From contig NZ_CP106841.1 in the NCBI RefSeq assembly GCF_027557445.1, positions 792,001 through 856,000 of the forward strand: a stretch of 64,000 bases of DNA. Direction: 5' to 3'. Position 1 is the stretch's first letter. Every line of letters starts with the position of its first letter. The position numbers and the translations under genes were made by a program. The notes below the pieces were generated by a model that ran no database searches, was not told the DNA's origin, and saw only the letters and a program-made list of their open reading frames with translations. Positions 1-7,341 of this stretch are shown here, in pieces. The stretch comes from Paenalcaligenes faecalis. GTDB lineage: Bacteria; Pseudomonadota; Gammaproteobacteria; Burkholderiales; Burkholderiaceae_B.

Positions 1-401
1 GGGCGGTGGCTTTGAGTTTGGTGCAACACATTCGAGACACCTTGCCGTTGTTGCAGCAACAGCCTAATCACAAAGCTCTCGCTTTTATAGGTTTACGTTT
101 AGAGCAAGCTTGTCAGGCATATGAGCAGGCGGTAGCGTCATTGGTTACTTTGCATAAAGATCAGAACCCACAAGCGGTGTATTTGGGAAGTGTGCCGTTT
201 TTGATGTTATCGGGTGTGTTGTTAGGTGGCTGGAAGATGGCCCAGTCTGCTTTGGTATGCGCAGAGAGTGCTGATCCGTTTGCAGTACAAAAAATGAGTA
301 CGGCCGTGTTTTATGCTGCGCAAATTCTACCTAGAGCATCTATGTATAGCAGCGCTATTAGTGATGGAGAGGTATTAAGTCTCTATCCTATGCCCAAGTA
401 A
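1..401 (+). CDS. Acyl-CoA dehydrogenase, C-terminal part (cut by window edge)
   Basis: Only the last ~132 codons are present; the frame is open to the left edge (first full codon at 3), so the GTG at 6 is not a real start. The segment is helical and matches the C-terminal extension of the long FadE/AidB-like acyl-CoA dehydrogenases (Pfam Acyl-CoA_dh_C): a Gly-Gly-Trp helix (LLGGWKMAQSAL) followed by a Phe-Tyr-Ala-x2-Ile-Leu-Pro motif near the end. The full enzyme would oxidise acyl-CoA to enoyl-CoA with FAD. The catalytic core is outside the window, so substrate cannot be judged. A terminator follows 30 bases after the stop, so this is probably the last gene of its unit. Confidence 0.75.
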   Translation, partial: AVALSLVQHIRDTLPLLQQQPNHKALAFIGLRLEQACQAYEQAVASLVTLHKDQNPQAVYLGSVPFLMLSGVLLGGWKMAQSALVCAESADPFAVQKMSTAVFYAAQILPRASMYSSAISDGEVLSLYPMPK

Positions 402-430
402 ATTTCGATTAAGTATTTGTTTGTCTATCA

Positions 431-460
431 AAACCCGTTGCTTTAGTAACGGGTTTTTTT
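431..460 (+). terminator. Intrinsic terminator after the acyl-CoA dehydrogenase gene
   Basis: Nine-base inverted repeat AAACCCGTT / AACGGGTTT with an 8-base loop, running into seven Ts. It separates the acyl-CoA dehydrogenase from the LexA-box promoter downstream. Confidence 0.85.
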
Positions 461-484
461 GTGGTTAATCGGCTGCAACTCGAC

Positions 485-514
485 TTGCATTAAACACTGT
501 ATAGATATACAGTA
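485..514 (+). promoter_or_regulatory. LexA (SOS) box over a candidate promoter
   Basis: CTGT at 497–500, eight A/T-rich bases (ATAGATAT) and ACAG at 509–512, flanked by A and TA: an almost exact match to the LexA consensus TACTGT(AT)4ACAGTA. A -35-like TTGCAT (485–490) sits 17 bases before a -10-like TACAGT (508–513), so bound LexA would cover the -10. The box lies 37 bases upstream of the small ORF at 549 and just downstream of a terminator, which makes that ORF the obvious target. The site is seen in sequence; regulation is inferred. Confidence 0.75.
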
Positions 515-548
515 TGTTTTAATGATGATACGAAATGTCGGAGATCTT

Positions 549-695
549 ATGCACAGTATGTCGTTTGCCCACTATTTCTTACGTTGTAAGGCGAATCCCT
601 CATTGGCACATAAAAGCGCTTTTGATATGTACCGTCGCTATCAACGCGCTCAGGCACGTCCCCGTTGGGTTAATGCGTTGTTATTGTGGCGTTAA
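549..695 (+). CDS. Putative SOS-regulated small basic protein (48 aa)
   Basis: An ATG preceded by GGAG at 540–543 (5-base spacing) opens a 48-codon frame that uses the codons favoured by the neighbouring genes (CGT, TTA, TTG, GCG). The product is basic (many Arg/Lys), has one Cys and ends in the hydrophobic tail NALLLWR. A second ATG three codons in (residue 4) is an alternative start. No family is recognised. The LexA box directly upstream suggests DNA-damage induction; small LexA-regulated proteins in other bacteria include cell-division inhibitors and toxins, but nothing here proves either. The overlapping 71-codon frame at 535–750 lacks a ribosome-binding site and is judged less likely. 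Confidence 0.5.
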   Translation: MHSMSFAHYFLRCKANPSLAHKSAFDMYRRYQRAQARPRWVNALLLWR

Positions 696-739
696 AAGTG
701 TTTTATCCTTGGTTCTATCTTCTTTAATTTTTATTTTGG

Positions 740-748
740 TGCTAGAAT
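740..748 (+). promoter_or_regulatory. Candidate extended -10 promoter of rplS
   Basis: TGCTAGAAT fits the extended -10 pattern TGnTAnAAT and lies about 75 bases before the rplS start. The leader it would produce contains CGGGC (767–771) and GCCCG (793–797), which can pair around a 21-base loop; no known ribosomal leader motif is recognised. Confidence 0.4.
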
Positions 749-822
749 AATCGGTTCATCCTCTGGCGGGCTTATTTAAAAACAATTGTGTTGCCCGTAT
801 ATGATGTTATTTGGAGCTCATT

Positions 823-1200
823 GTGAATATTATCGATATCCTAGAACAGGAAGAAATGCAGCGTCTAACCGCTGAAAGCCCACGTCCTGAATTCAACCCT
901 GGTGACACCGTGGTTGTAAACGTAAACGTGGTTGAAGGTACACGTAAACGTGTACAGGCTTACGAAGGCGTTGTTATCGCTAAGCGTAACCGTGGTTTGA
1001 ACTCTTCTTTCATCGTTCGTAAGATTTCTTCTGGCGAAGCCGTAGAGCGTACTTTCCAATTGTACTCTCCACAAATCGCAACCATCGAAGTCAAACGTCG
1101 TGGTGCGGTTCGTCGTGCTAAACTGTACTACCTACGTAGCCGTTCGGGTAAAGCAGCGCGCATCAAAGAAAAATTGGTACGCAAAAACGTGGCAAAATAA
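823..1200 (+). CDS. rplS: 50S ribosomal protein L19
   Basis: L19 sits at the 30S–50S interface (bridges B6/B8). The 125-residue product carries the L19 core: [20 protein letters not shown], then the [18 protein letters not shown] block and the basic [17 protein letters not shown] tail. I chose GTG at 823 because GGAG lies six bases upstream and the protein then begins [11 protein letters not shown] like other betaproteobacterial L19s; a TTG at 811 in the same frame would overlap that Shine-Dalgarno. In most proteobacteria rplS is the last gene of rpsP–rimM–trmD–rplS. Here its upstream neighbours are an SOS-boxed ORF and an acyl-CoA dehydrogenase, so rplS appears to have its own promoter. Confidence 0.97.
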   Translation: MNIIDILEQEEMQRLTAESPRPEFNPGDTVVVNVNVVEGTRKRVQAYEGVVIAKRNRGLNSSFIVRKISSGEAVERTFQLYSPQIATIEVKRRGAVRRAKLYYLRSRSGKAARIKEKLVRKNVAK

Positions 1201-1212
1201 TAGCCATGTTTT

Positions 1213-1239
1213 AAAAGCACCCGAAAGGGTGCTTTTTTT
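1213..1239 (+). terminator. rplS intrinsic terminator
   Basis: AAAAGCACCC–GAAA–GGGTGCTTTT: ten-base stem, GAAA tetraloop, then a T-run, starting 13 bases after the rplS stop. Confidence 0.92.
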
Positions 1240-1249
1240 ATCAGATTAC

Positions 1250-2595
1250 GTCGAAAACCTCTTCCTTCAGAGGGTGTTGCAAAACGCGGCAAGATATATT
1301 CAATCAGCACGTGCGCCACAAGCAGTTTTTCCTGTATAATAAAACAGTATTAGGAGAGGAAAAGTGAAACAAGTGGCGTATAAATACCGATTTTACCCCA
1401 CCCAAGAGCAAGCTGCATTCTTGGCGCATACCTTTGGTTGTGTTCGTTTCACCTATAACGCCGCGCTTGGTTTCTCTAAAGAACAATACGAGTTAGGCAA
1501 TAAAACCAATTACCACGATTGGAACAACCACCTCAATCAGCTTAAACGCAGTCCAAAGCACGCTTGGTTGAAAGACGTCTCTAGCGTGCCGTTGCAGCAG
1601 TCGCTTCGCCATTTGCAAAAAGCTTTCCGTTCCTTTTTTGCCTCAGGGTTTGGTTACCCGAAATTTAAGCGTAAACAGGCAAAACAATCGGCCAGCTATA
1701 TGAACAACGCCTTTAAGTGGGACGCTAAGGCGCTATCGCTCACGTTGGCGAAAATGAAACAGCCATTAAAAATCCGCTGGTCGCGTTTGTTCACGGGAAC
1801 ACCTAGCTCATTGACCGTGTCTAAAACAAAAACAGGCAAATATTTTGTGTCTATTTTAGTAAAAGAAGCGGTTCAACTGCTGCCCGAGGTGAGTAAAACG
1901 GTGGGCGTGGATGTGGGCATTGCGGAGTTAGCGGTTTGTTCTGATGACCAGCGGTTTACTAACCCGCGTTTAACGAATAAATACGCTAAAAAACTGGCTA
2001 AAGCACAGCGAAAACTAGCCAAGAAAGTCAAAGGCTCGGCGAATTTTAGTAAGCAACAACGCGTGGTGGCGAAAATCCACGAAAAGATCGCGAATTGCCG
2101 TCATGATGTAACCCATAAAATGACGAGAAAACTTATAAACGAAAATCAAGTGATAAGTATTGAGTCATTAAAGGTCAAAAACATGGTGAAAAACCGTAAA
2201 TTGGCGAAACAATTGCATGATGTCAACTTCGGTGAAATAGTAAGGCAATTGAGCTACAAGGCAGACTGGTATGGAAGAACGCTTTCTGCCATTAGTCAAT
2301 GGTTCCCTTCTAGCAAAACCTGTAGTCAATGTGGGGAGCTTTACCAAGGCCAGTGGTCACTCGCCATTCGGCGGTGGACCTGCCCTTGTGGGGCGACGCA
2401 TGACCGCGATCTGAATGCCGCAATCAACATTCACAAAGAAGGGCTGCGACTCGTGAGGGAACCGGTTTGTGGCGGCAGGGAGTGCCGACACACGAAACGC
2501 TTGGAAGAGGTTTTAGAAGACGGGCGTGATTGAATATCACGGCGCCTAAACCGATGACAACAAGAATCACCTTGCTTTAGCTGGGTGAGCTTCAA
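1250..2595 (+). mobile_element. IS200/IS605-family element, tnpB-only (IS1341 type)
   Basis: Boundaries are inferred by analogy with IS608, which is cleaved after TTAC at its left end and after TCAA at its right end. TTAC lies at 1246–1249, directly followed by a left-end hairpin (CCTCT 1258–1262 / AGAGG 1269–1273). TCAA lies at 2592–2595, preceded by a right-end hairpin, TCACC (2567–2571) / GGTGA (2584–2588), with an inner GCT/AGC stem. There are no terminal inverted repeats and no target duplication, as expected for the family. Only tnpB is present, with no tnpA, so mobility would need a Y1 transposase in trans. The element sits between the rplS terminator and the Nudix gene, 11 bases from the latter's ATG. 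Confidence 0.75.
1364..2533 (+). CDS. tnpB: RNA-guided endonuclease TnpB (OrfB family)
   Basis: TnpB proteins are RuvC-type nucleases guided by an omega-RNA from their own element; they cut DNA next to a target-adjacent motif and help retain the transposon. This 389-residue copy looks intact: N-terminal helix-turn-helix/wedge region (KYRFYPTQEQAAFL), RuvC-I GVDVGI with Asp183, RuvC-II ISIES with Glu267, a zinc finger CSQC…CPC (Cys320, 323, 340, 342) and RuvC-III HDRDLNAAINIH (Asp347/349). Start is GTG 1364 behind AGGAGAGG. TATAAT at 1335–1340 is a plausible -10. The last ~70 codons overlap the predicted omega-RNA. Codon use is more AAA/lysine-rich than the neighbours, in keeping with a mobile gene. 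Confidence 0.93.
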   Translation: MKQVAYKYRFYPTQEQAAFLAHTFGCVRFTYNAALGFSKEQYELGNKTNYHDWNNHLNQLKRSPKHAWLKDVSSVPLQQSLRHLQKAFRSFFASGFGYPKFKRKQAKQSASYMNNAFKWDAKALSLTLAKMKQPLKIRWSRLFTGTPSSLTVSKTKTGKYFVSILVKEAVQLLPEVSKTVGVDVGIAELAVCSDDQRFTNPRLTNKYAKKLAKAQRKLAKKVKGSANFSKQQRVVAKIHEKIANCRHDVTHKMTRKLINENQVISIESLKVKNMVKNRKLAKQLHDVNFGEIVRQLSYKADWYGRTLSAISQWFPSSKTCSQCGELYQGQWSLAIRRWTCPCGATHDRDLNAAINIHKEGLRLVREPVCGGRECRHTKRLEEVLEDGRD

Positions 2596-2615
2596 ATGTG
2601 TAGCTTATGTTCTCT
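2463..2615 (+). ncRNA. Predicted omega-RNA (TnpB guide RNA) with guide segment
   Basis: The 3' end of tnpB and the right end of the element contain nested pairings typical of an omega-RNA scaffold. A long-range stem forms from CGGTTT–gt–GGCG (2463–2474) with CGCC–t–AAACCG (2543–2553). It encloses GGCA/TGCC (2474–2477/2483–2486) and CGTGAT/ATCACG (2525–2530/2536–2541). The right-end hairpin TCACC/GGTGA follows (2567–2588). The guide would be the ~16–20 bases right after TCAA, from 2596: host sequence running into the Nudix start codon. Pairings are read by eye; function and exact 5' end are inferred. Confidence 0.6.
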
Positions 2616-3347
2616 TCTCTTTTACTGAATGATCTGGCACGTATAGAGGCCTCTCGTCTAGGGTTTAACCCCCAAACACAGCCTGTAATTGATATTCCTC
2701 TTTTGCCTGGTATTGATCAGTCTTATTTAGGATCTGAGTTTATACAGACCGCATTTAGCCATCCCGTGCAGTGGGGGGTAGAGCCCTTATTTGCAGATTG
2801 GTTTGTGCCTAGTTTCGAGCAATATCCCCAAGGAATCCAATCAGCGGTATGTATCCCTTTGGTGCAGCGGCCTACAGGGCTACATGTGTTATTGACTCGA
2901 AGGGCGGGGCATTTATTAAGTCACGCAGGCCAAGTCTGTTTTCCTGGTGGGCGCATAGAGGCCGCAGATCATAATGCTGTGCAGGCCGCTTTGCGTGAAA
3001 CACATGAAGAGGTCGGGATTGCGCCTCACTATATTCAACCCTTAGGCGAGCAGCCGATTTTTATTACGAATTCTCGGTATGCGATGCGTCCTGTGGTGGG
3101 GCTGCTTAAGCAAGGCTTTGCTATTAACCCTGACCCAGCCGAGGTAGCACAGGTTTTTGAGGTGCCATTGTCTGTACTGATGAATCCTCACTATCATCGC
3201 TTGCATCGTTTGCCCACTAAAGAGGGCAATGAGCGCTATTACTTTTCCATAAGTTGGGAAGAGTATTTTATTTGGGGTGCTACTGCTGCCGTAATTCGTA
3301 ATTTCTATCATCACTTAGCTGCTGCGGCCCAACAACTAGGGCGCTAA
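2607..3347 (+). CDS. Nudix hydrolase, CoA pyrophosphatase type
   Basis: Probably hydrolyses CoA or acyl-CoA derivatives to 4'-phosphopantetheine and 3',5'-ADP (NudL/YeaB family), a house-cleaning role. The CoAse pattern is present: LLTRRAGHLLSHAGQVCFPGG (two stretches, LLTRRA at 96–100 and SHAGQVCFPGG at 105–115) and the Nudix box ending RETHEEVG (130–137), whose glutamates bind metal. The first ~75 residues are a divergent extension. No Shine-Dalgarno is visible before ATG 2607, because the IS right end lies only 11 bases upstream; the original leader has been separated from whatever promoter it had. Transcription may now come from tnpB read-through. Confidence 0.85.
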   Translation: MFSSLLLNDLARIEASRLGFNPQTQPVIDIPLLPGIDQSYLGSEFIQTAFSHPVQWGVEPLFADWFVPSFEQYPQGIQSAVCIPLVQRPTGLHVLLTRRAGHLLSHAGQVCFPGGRIEAADHNAVQAALRETHEEVGIAPHYIQPLGEQPIFITNSRYAMRPVVGLLKQGFAINPDPAEVAQVFEVPLSVLMNPHYHRLHRLPTKEGNERYYFSISWEEYFIWGATAAVIRNFYHHLAAAAQQLGR

Positions 3348-3356
3348 TTAGCGCCC
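3339..3356. terminator. Perfect palindrome between convergent Nudix and rsgA genes
   Basis: GGGCGC–TAATTA–GCGCCC is an exact 18-base palindrome spanning the Nudix stop codon. rsgA ends 16 bases further on the opposite strand. It has only a weak T-run (GTTATATGATTT), so termination is likely but not certain. Confidence 0.5.
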
Positions 3357-3371
3357 CGTTATATGATTTGA

Positions 3372-4313
3372 TTAGTATTTAGGTTGATTTTCTAATTCGG
3401 TCAGTAGTCGTTGATATAGCGCGTAACGATCAGGGTGGATATGTCCATTCGTTAAGGCATTAACTACACCGCAGCCCGGTTCGTGTCGATGTGTACAGTT
3501 ATAAAACTTACACTCCTGAATGGCATCGTGAAACTCGCTAAAGCCCCGAATAATATCTTCGGCCGTTAAATGAGCTAATCCAAACGCTTGAAATCCCGGG
3601 GAGTCTATGATGGTTCCTGTGCTATTTGGAACATGATAAAGTCGGGTACTGGTTGTAGTGTGTTTTCCTGCTCCTAGCGCAGCAGAGTGGGCTTGGGTGT
3701 GGGCTTTTGCTTGGGGTACTAAGGCATTTAAAATAGTCGATTTCCCCATACCGCTTTGACCCAGTAACAAGCTGGTTTTATCTTTTAGCAATTCCCCGAG
3801 CTGTAGATGGACCTGCTCCGTATTAAGTGCACTAATTTCAATGATAGGCACACCTAAGTCTGTCAAAGGCTGTAGACGTTGACGCGCTAAAGTCACAGAA
3901 TCTAAATCCACTTTATTTAAAAGAATAATCGGGTCTATACCTGCTGTGCCAGCTGCCACCAGAGCTCGACCTACTAGGTCTTCTGAAAACATCGGTTCAG
4001 CGGCTAAAACGATAAAAAGCCTGTCTATATTAGCGGCAAATTGCTTGGTACGCATTTCGTCTGATCGATACAGTAAATTACGTCGGTCATGCAGCCGTTC
4101 GATGGCAGCACGCTCTCCTTGGGTACTGATATCGACCCAGTCACCTACACAAATACCGCCTCGTTTACCACGAGGGAAGCATTTAATGACCTCACCTGAT
4201 GTTAGCTCTACAAAATAATGCCTACCGTGAGCAGAGATGACTTGGCCCGTTTCAGTTTGAGCAGTGGTGTTTTCTGTGTTGACGGTTAAGCGGTGAGGTT
4301 TAATGCGTTTCAT
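3372..4313 (-). CDS. rsgA: Small ribosomal subunit biogenesis GTPase RsgA
   Basis: RsgA is a circularly permuted GTPase that checks late 30S maturation and releases RbfA. The order of motifs shows the permutation: N-terminal OB fold (about 22–70), G4 NKVD (133–136), then G1 GQSGMGKST (185–193), a switch region around GKHTTTSTRLY, and G3 DSPG (237–240). The C-terminal zinc knuckle CKFYNCTHRHEPGC (Cys268, Cys273, His275, Cys281) is intact. At 313 residues it is of usual size. Its start overlaps the end of the upstream M48 protease gene by 14 bases, so the two are surely co-transcribed. Confidence 0.95.
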   Translation of the reverse strand: MKRIKPHRLTVNTENTTAQTETGQVISAHGRHYFVELTSGEVIKCFPRGKRGGICVGDWVDISTQGERAAIERLHDRRNLLYRSDEMRTKQFAANIDRLFIVLAAEPMFSEDLVGRALVAAGTAGIDPIILLNKVDLDSVTLARQRLQPLTDLGVPIIEISALNTEQVHLQLGELLKDKTSLLLGQSGMGKSTILNALVPQAKAHTQAHSAALGAGKHTTTSTRLYHVPNSTGTIIDSPGFQAFGLAHLTAEDIIRGFSEFHDAIQECKFYNCTHRHEPGCGVVNALTNGHIHPDRYALYQRLLTELENQPKY

Positions 4314-5559
4314 AAAATTGTTTTAAATAGTGAACTCGTTGAATAGCGGCTGGGTGGCTGTCATAGTAGGCAGAGTAAAGGGGATCTGGAGTTAATGTGG
4401 CTGCATTATCGTCATAGAGTTTGAGCAATGCTTGCACCAAGTGTTTTGGGTCACTTTGTTTTGCAGCATAGGCATCAGCCTCGTACTCATGTTTTCTAGA
4501 TAAATAACTAAATAATGGGCCTACCCAAAAAGTGAAGGTGGGAATGACTAAAAAGAAAAGAATCAGCGCTAAACCATCGTTAGCACGTCCTAATTGTGGG
4601 TTAACTCCTAGCTCAGTATAAAACCACACTTGCTGGGAAAGCCAACCTAATAATAGGAAAAAAATAAGGGATAGAGCAAATGAGCGAAGCATGCTTTTTA
4701 GTATATGGCGGTGAGCAAAGTGTCCTAGCTCGTGAGCTAAGACAGCTTCGATTTCAGCCTCATTTAATTTACTCAGTAGAGTGTCAAAAAACACGATACG
4801 TTTATGACGACCTATACCCGTAAAATAGGCATTACCATGGGCAGAACGTTTTGAGCCATCCATGACAAACAAGCCATTTAGCGTAAAGCCACAACGCTCA
4901 GCCAGCGATTGAATACGTGATTTTAAGCTGTCACTGTCTAGAGGTTTGAATTGATTGAATAGCGGGGCGATGACAGAGGGGAAGAGCCACATCACAAATA
5001 GGCTAAAGCCAATCCAAATCACCCAAGCCCACCATGGCCAATAAGAACCTGCGGTAGCCATGAGCCACAGTACAGCACAAAGTAATGGAGTACCTAATAG
5101 AACGCCAACCAGTATGCCTTTGAGTTGATCGCTTATGAATAGTTTTGGAGTGATGCGATTAAAGCCAAAGCGTTGCTCTAGCTTAAAGGTGCGCCATACA
5201 CTAAACGGGAGCTGCACTAAAGCGGTGAGAGCAAAAATACTAGCTATTAGTAGAAGCTGGCGTAGTAGCTCATGTTCGATGTGTCTGGCCCAAAACAAGT
5301 CAATAAATTGTAAACCACCTAATAATGTGAGAGCGATAAGAACAGTGGTCTCGCTCAAGGTTTCAAATAAACTAAGTTGAGTGCGTGCGACGGTGTAATC
5401 TGCTGCACGTTGATGGCTGTGTAAGCTAATATGGTGGCTGAAATCATTGGGGACCTGATCTCGGTGCAAGCGTACATATCGCATTTGGCGTAAAGCTAAA
5501 TAGCTACGAATGCTAGTATTGAGAAGCAGGAAAGCAACGAATAATATGAGCAATGTCAT
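4300..5559 (-). CDS. M48-family membrane metalloprotease (Ste24/HtpX-like)
   Basis: A 419-residue integral membrane zinc protease. The N-terminal half is the M48_N multi-helix domain (hydrophobic segments near 1–20, 70–90, 100–120, 145–190). The catalytic HELGH is at 276–280, with the third ligand in EYEADAYAA near 355. Two more membrane helices lie between (about 295–345). Ste24-type enzymes act on membrane or envelope proteins; the bacterial substrate is unknown. It lies in the order M48–rsgA, divergent from orn with only 35 bases between the two starts, which must hold both promoters or share them with coding sequence. Confidence 0.9.
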   Translation of the reverse strand: MTLLILFVAFLLLNTSIRSYLALRQMRYVRLHRDQVPNDFSHHISLHSHQRAADYTVARTQLSLFETLSETTVLIALTLLGGLQFIDLFWARHIEHELLRQLLLIASIFALTALVQLPFSVWRTFKLEQRFGFNRITPKLFISDQLKGILVGVLLGTPLLCAVLWLMATAGSYWPWWAWVIWIGFSLFVMWLFPSVIAPLFNQFKPLDSDSLKSRIQSLAERCGFTLNGLFVMDGSKRSAHGNAYFTGIGRHKRIVFFDTLLSKLNEAEIEAVLAHELGHFAHRHILKSMLRSFALSLIFFLLLGWLSQQVWFYTELGVNPQLGRANDGLALILFFLVIPTFTFWVGPLFSYLSRKHEYEADAYAAKQSDPKHLVQALLKLYDDNAATLTPDPLYSAYYDSHPAAIQRVHYLKQFYETH

Positions 5560-5594
5560 AAGGCAGTGCCTACATTTTTAAAGGATTAATTGTA

Positions 5595-6143
5595 ATGACA
5601 GTCAAGGATCAACGCCTTGTATGGTTGGACATGGAAATGACCGGCCTAGACCCTGAAAAAGAACGCATTATCGAAGTCGCCGTTGTAGTTACTGAGGCTG
5701 ATTTAACCTTAGTCGCAGAGGGGCCTGTATTGGTTATACACCAAAGCAATGAGTTATTAGATGCGATGGATAATTGGAATAAAGGCACACATGGGCGTAG
5801 TGGCTTGATTGATAAAGTAAAAGCCTCTGTATTAACTGAAGCCGAAGCAGAAGATATTTTACTGGATTTTCTAAAAGAACATGTGCCAGCAGGTAAATCA
5901 CCATTATGTGGTAATACGATAAGTCAGGATCGTCGATTTATGTATAGGTACATGCCACGCTTTGAGCAGTTTTTTCACTACCGAAATTTAGATGTCAGTA
6001 CACTGAAAGAGTTGGCGTTGCGTTGGAAGCCTGAGGTTGTAAAAAGTTTTGTGAAGCACAGCAAACACGAAGCGCTTGCTGATATTTATGAGTCGATTGA
6101 TGAGCTTAAGCATTACCGTCATCATTTCATGAAGCTTGATTAA
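5595..6143 (+). CDS. orn: Oligoribonuclease
   Basis: Orn is the 3'-5' exonuclease that degrades 2–5-nt RNAs, including the pGpG left by c-di-GMP breakdown. The 182-residue product is full length and has the DEDDh set: [11 protein letters not shown] (first Asp and Glu), the middle Asp in ISQDRRFM, and the C-terminal [11 protein letters not shown] block with the catalytic His and Asp. ATG 5595 is preceded by AAAGGA. A strong inverted repeat follows the gene. Confidence 0.96.
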   Translation: MTVKDQRLVWLDMEMTGLDPEKERIIEVAVVVTEADLTLVAEGPVLVIHQSNELLDAMDNWNKGTHGRSGLIDKVKASVLTEAEAEDILLDFLKEHVPAGKSPLCGNTISQDRRFMYRYMPRFEQFFHYRNLDVSTLKELALRWKPEVVKSFVKHSKHEALADIYESIDELKHYRHHFMKLD

Positions 6144-6199
6144 AAACAGCACAAAATAACAGCGTAATCTATAGGTATTTCAAGGTGTACGCTGAGTGG

Positions 6200-6245
6200 A
6201 CGTTACCGTGCTAGGGGAAAATCCCTAGCACCGTGACGTATTTTT
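6200..6245 (+). terminator. Long inverted repeat / terminator after orn
   Basis: A 17-base stem (6200–6216 with 6223–6239) broken by one C·C mismatch and one G·T wobble. The core is GTGCTAGGG / CCCTAGCAC around GAAAAT. TATTTTT follows, so it can end orn transcription before the paa promoter. Confidence 0.7.
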
Positions 6246-6256
6246 ACGAGGTAATA

Positions 6257-6300
6257 TGATACTAATTATTGATCTCTATCAGTAAAACTGTGTAGTATCA
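6257..6300 (+). promoter_or_regulatory. paaA promoter with flanking inverted repeat
   Basis: TTGATC (6269–6274) and TAGTAT (6293–6298) are spaced by 18 bases, 30 bases before the paaA start. An exact 8-base inverted repeat, TGATACTA (6257–6264) and TAGTATCA (6293–6300), brackets the promoter, the right arm lying on the -10. This is the sort of paired site a PaaR/PaaX-like repressor might use; no such regulator is encoded in the window. Confidence 0.55.
6269..6282 (+). promoter_or_regulatory. Candidate Fnr box in the paaA promoter
   Basis: TTGAT–CTCT–ATCAG matches nine of ten positions of the Fnr/Anr consensus TTGATnnnnATCAA. It covers the -35 and first spacer bases, centred near -30, a place where binding would repress. 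The Fnr encoded at 27.5–28.3 kb keeps the recognition-helix residues for TTGAT. Regulation is inferred. Confidence 0.45.
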
Positions 6301-6327
6301 AATTTAACAGCTATAACGGAGGCGTAT

Positions 6328-7326
6328 ATGTATGCCCAGCTAGTAGATACCGGATTGAGCCGTGTGCAGACTGATGCGGATTTATCCGAGTTAGAAAAAA
6401 ATTTCCAAGATCGCATTGATGCGGGTGTACGTATGGAGTCCAAAGACTGGATGCCTGAAGCGTACCGTCGCACATTGATTCGTCAAATTTCTCAGCATGC
6501 GCACTCAGAGGTAGTTGGTATGTTGCCAGAGGGCAACTGGGTTACTCGTGCGCCATCTTTAAAACGTAAATCCATTTTGCTCGCAAAGATTCAAGACGAG
6601 GCTGGGCACGGGTTGTACTTATACAGTGCGGCTGAAACCCTAGGCGTAGAGCGTGAAGACCTAATCGCAGAGTTACATGCTGGCCGAGCAAAATACTCCA
6701 GTATTTTTAATTACCCAACGCTCAATTGGGCGGATATTGGCATGATTGGTTGGTTAGTAGATGGCTCAGCCATTATTAACCAGATTCCCTTGTGTCGATG
6801 TTCATATGGGCCGTACGCTCGTGCCATGGTACGTGTCTGTAAAGAAGAATCCTTTCACCAGCGTCAAGGCTACGATTTATTGCTTGAAATGTGTTTGAAT
6901 GGCACGCCAGAGCAAAAGCAAATGTGCCAAGACGCCTTCGAGCGTTGGTGGTGGCCCGCTTTGATGATGTTTGGTCCCTCTGATGGCGAGTCCATTCATA
7001 GCGCTCAGTCCATGAAATGGCGCATTAAACTGTTCTCCAATGATGAACTGCGTCAAAAGATGGTCGATCAAACGGTTCCTCAAGCCGAATACCTAGGCTT
7101 AAAAGTACCTGATCCTGATCTGCGTTGGAACGAAGAGCGTGGTCATTATGATTTCGGTGAGATTGACTGGGATGAGTTCTGGGCAGTATTAGCAGGCAAT
7201 GGTCCTTGCAATAAAGAACGTTTGGAAACACGGGTTAATGCCCATGAAAACGGTGCGTGGGTACGTGATGCCCTAATGGCTTATGCCGATAAGCAAGAAC
7301 AAAAACAAAGCAAGCAAGTTGCTTAA
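6328..7326 (+). CDS. paaA: Phenylacetyl-CoA 1,2-epoxidase, catalytic subunit PaaA
   Basis: PaaA is the di-iron subunit of the PaaABCE multicomponent monooxygenase that turns phenylacetyl-CoA into its ring-1,2-epoxide with O2. The 332-residue product has the carboxylate-bridged ligands where expected: Glu61 (HSEVVG), QDEAGHG with Glu91/His94, and KEESFH with Glu174/His177. Length is normal (~310–330). It opens a nine-gene operon in which spacing is a few bases to about 80 bases. ACGGAGG upstream of ATG 6328 is a strong ribosome-binding site. Confidence 0.97.
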   Translation: MYAQLVDTGLSRVQTDADLSELEKNFQDRIDAGVRMESKDWMPEAYRRTLIRQISQHAHSEVVGMLPEGNWVTRAPSLKRKSILLAKIQDEAGHGLYLYSAAETLGVEREDLIAELHAGRAKYSSIFNYPTLNWADIGMIGWLVDGSAIINQIPLCRCSYGPYARAMVRVCKEESFHQRQGYDLLLEMCLNGTPEQKQMCQDAFERWWWPALMMFGPSDGESIHSAQSMKWRIKLFSNDELRQKMVDQTVPQAEYLGLKVPDPDLRWNEERGHYDFGEIDWDEFWAVLAGNGPCNKERLETRVNAHENGAWVRDALMAYADKQEQKQSKQVA

Positions 7327-7341
7327 AACTAGGAGAGAACA

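Noticed and set aside
535-750. 71-codon ORF overlapping the small SOS-boxed ORF, with a hydrophobic C-terminus
   Set aside because: It lacks a ribosome-binding site, and the GGAG at 540–543 lies inside it and fits the ATG at 549 instead. Kept only as an alternative.
6257-6300. Idea of CRISPR-like or phage operator arrays at the paa promoter repeat
   Set aside because: Only two arms in inverted orientation; it is a simple dyad, not an array.
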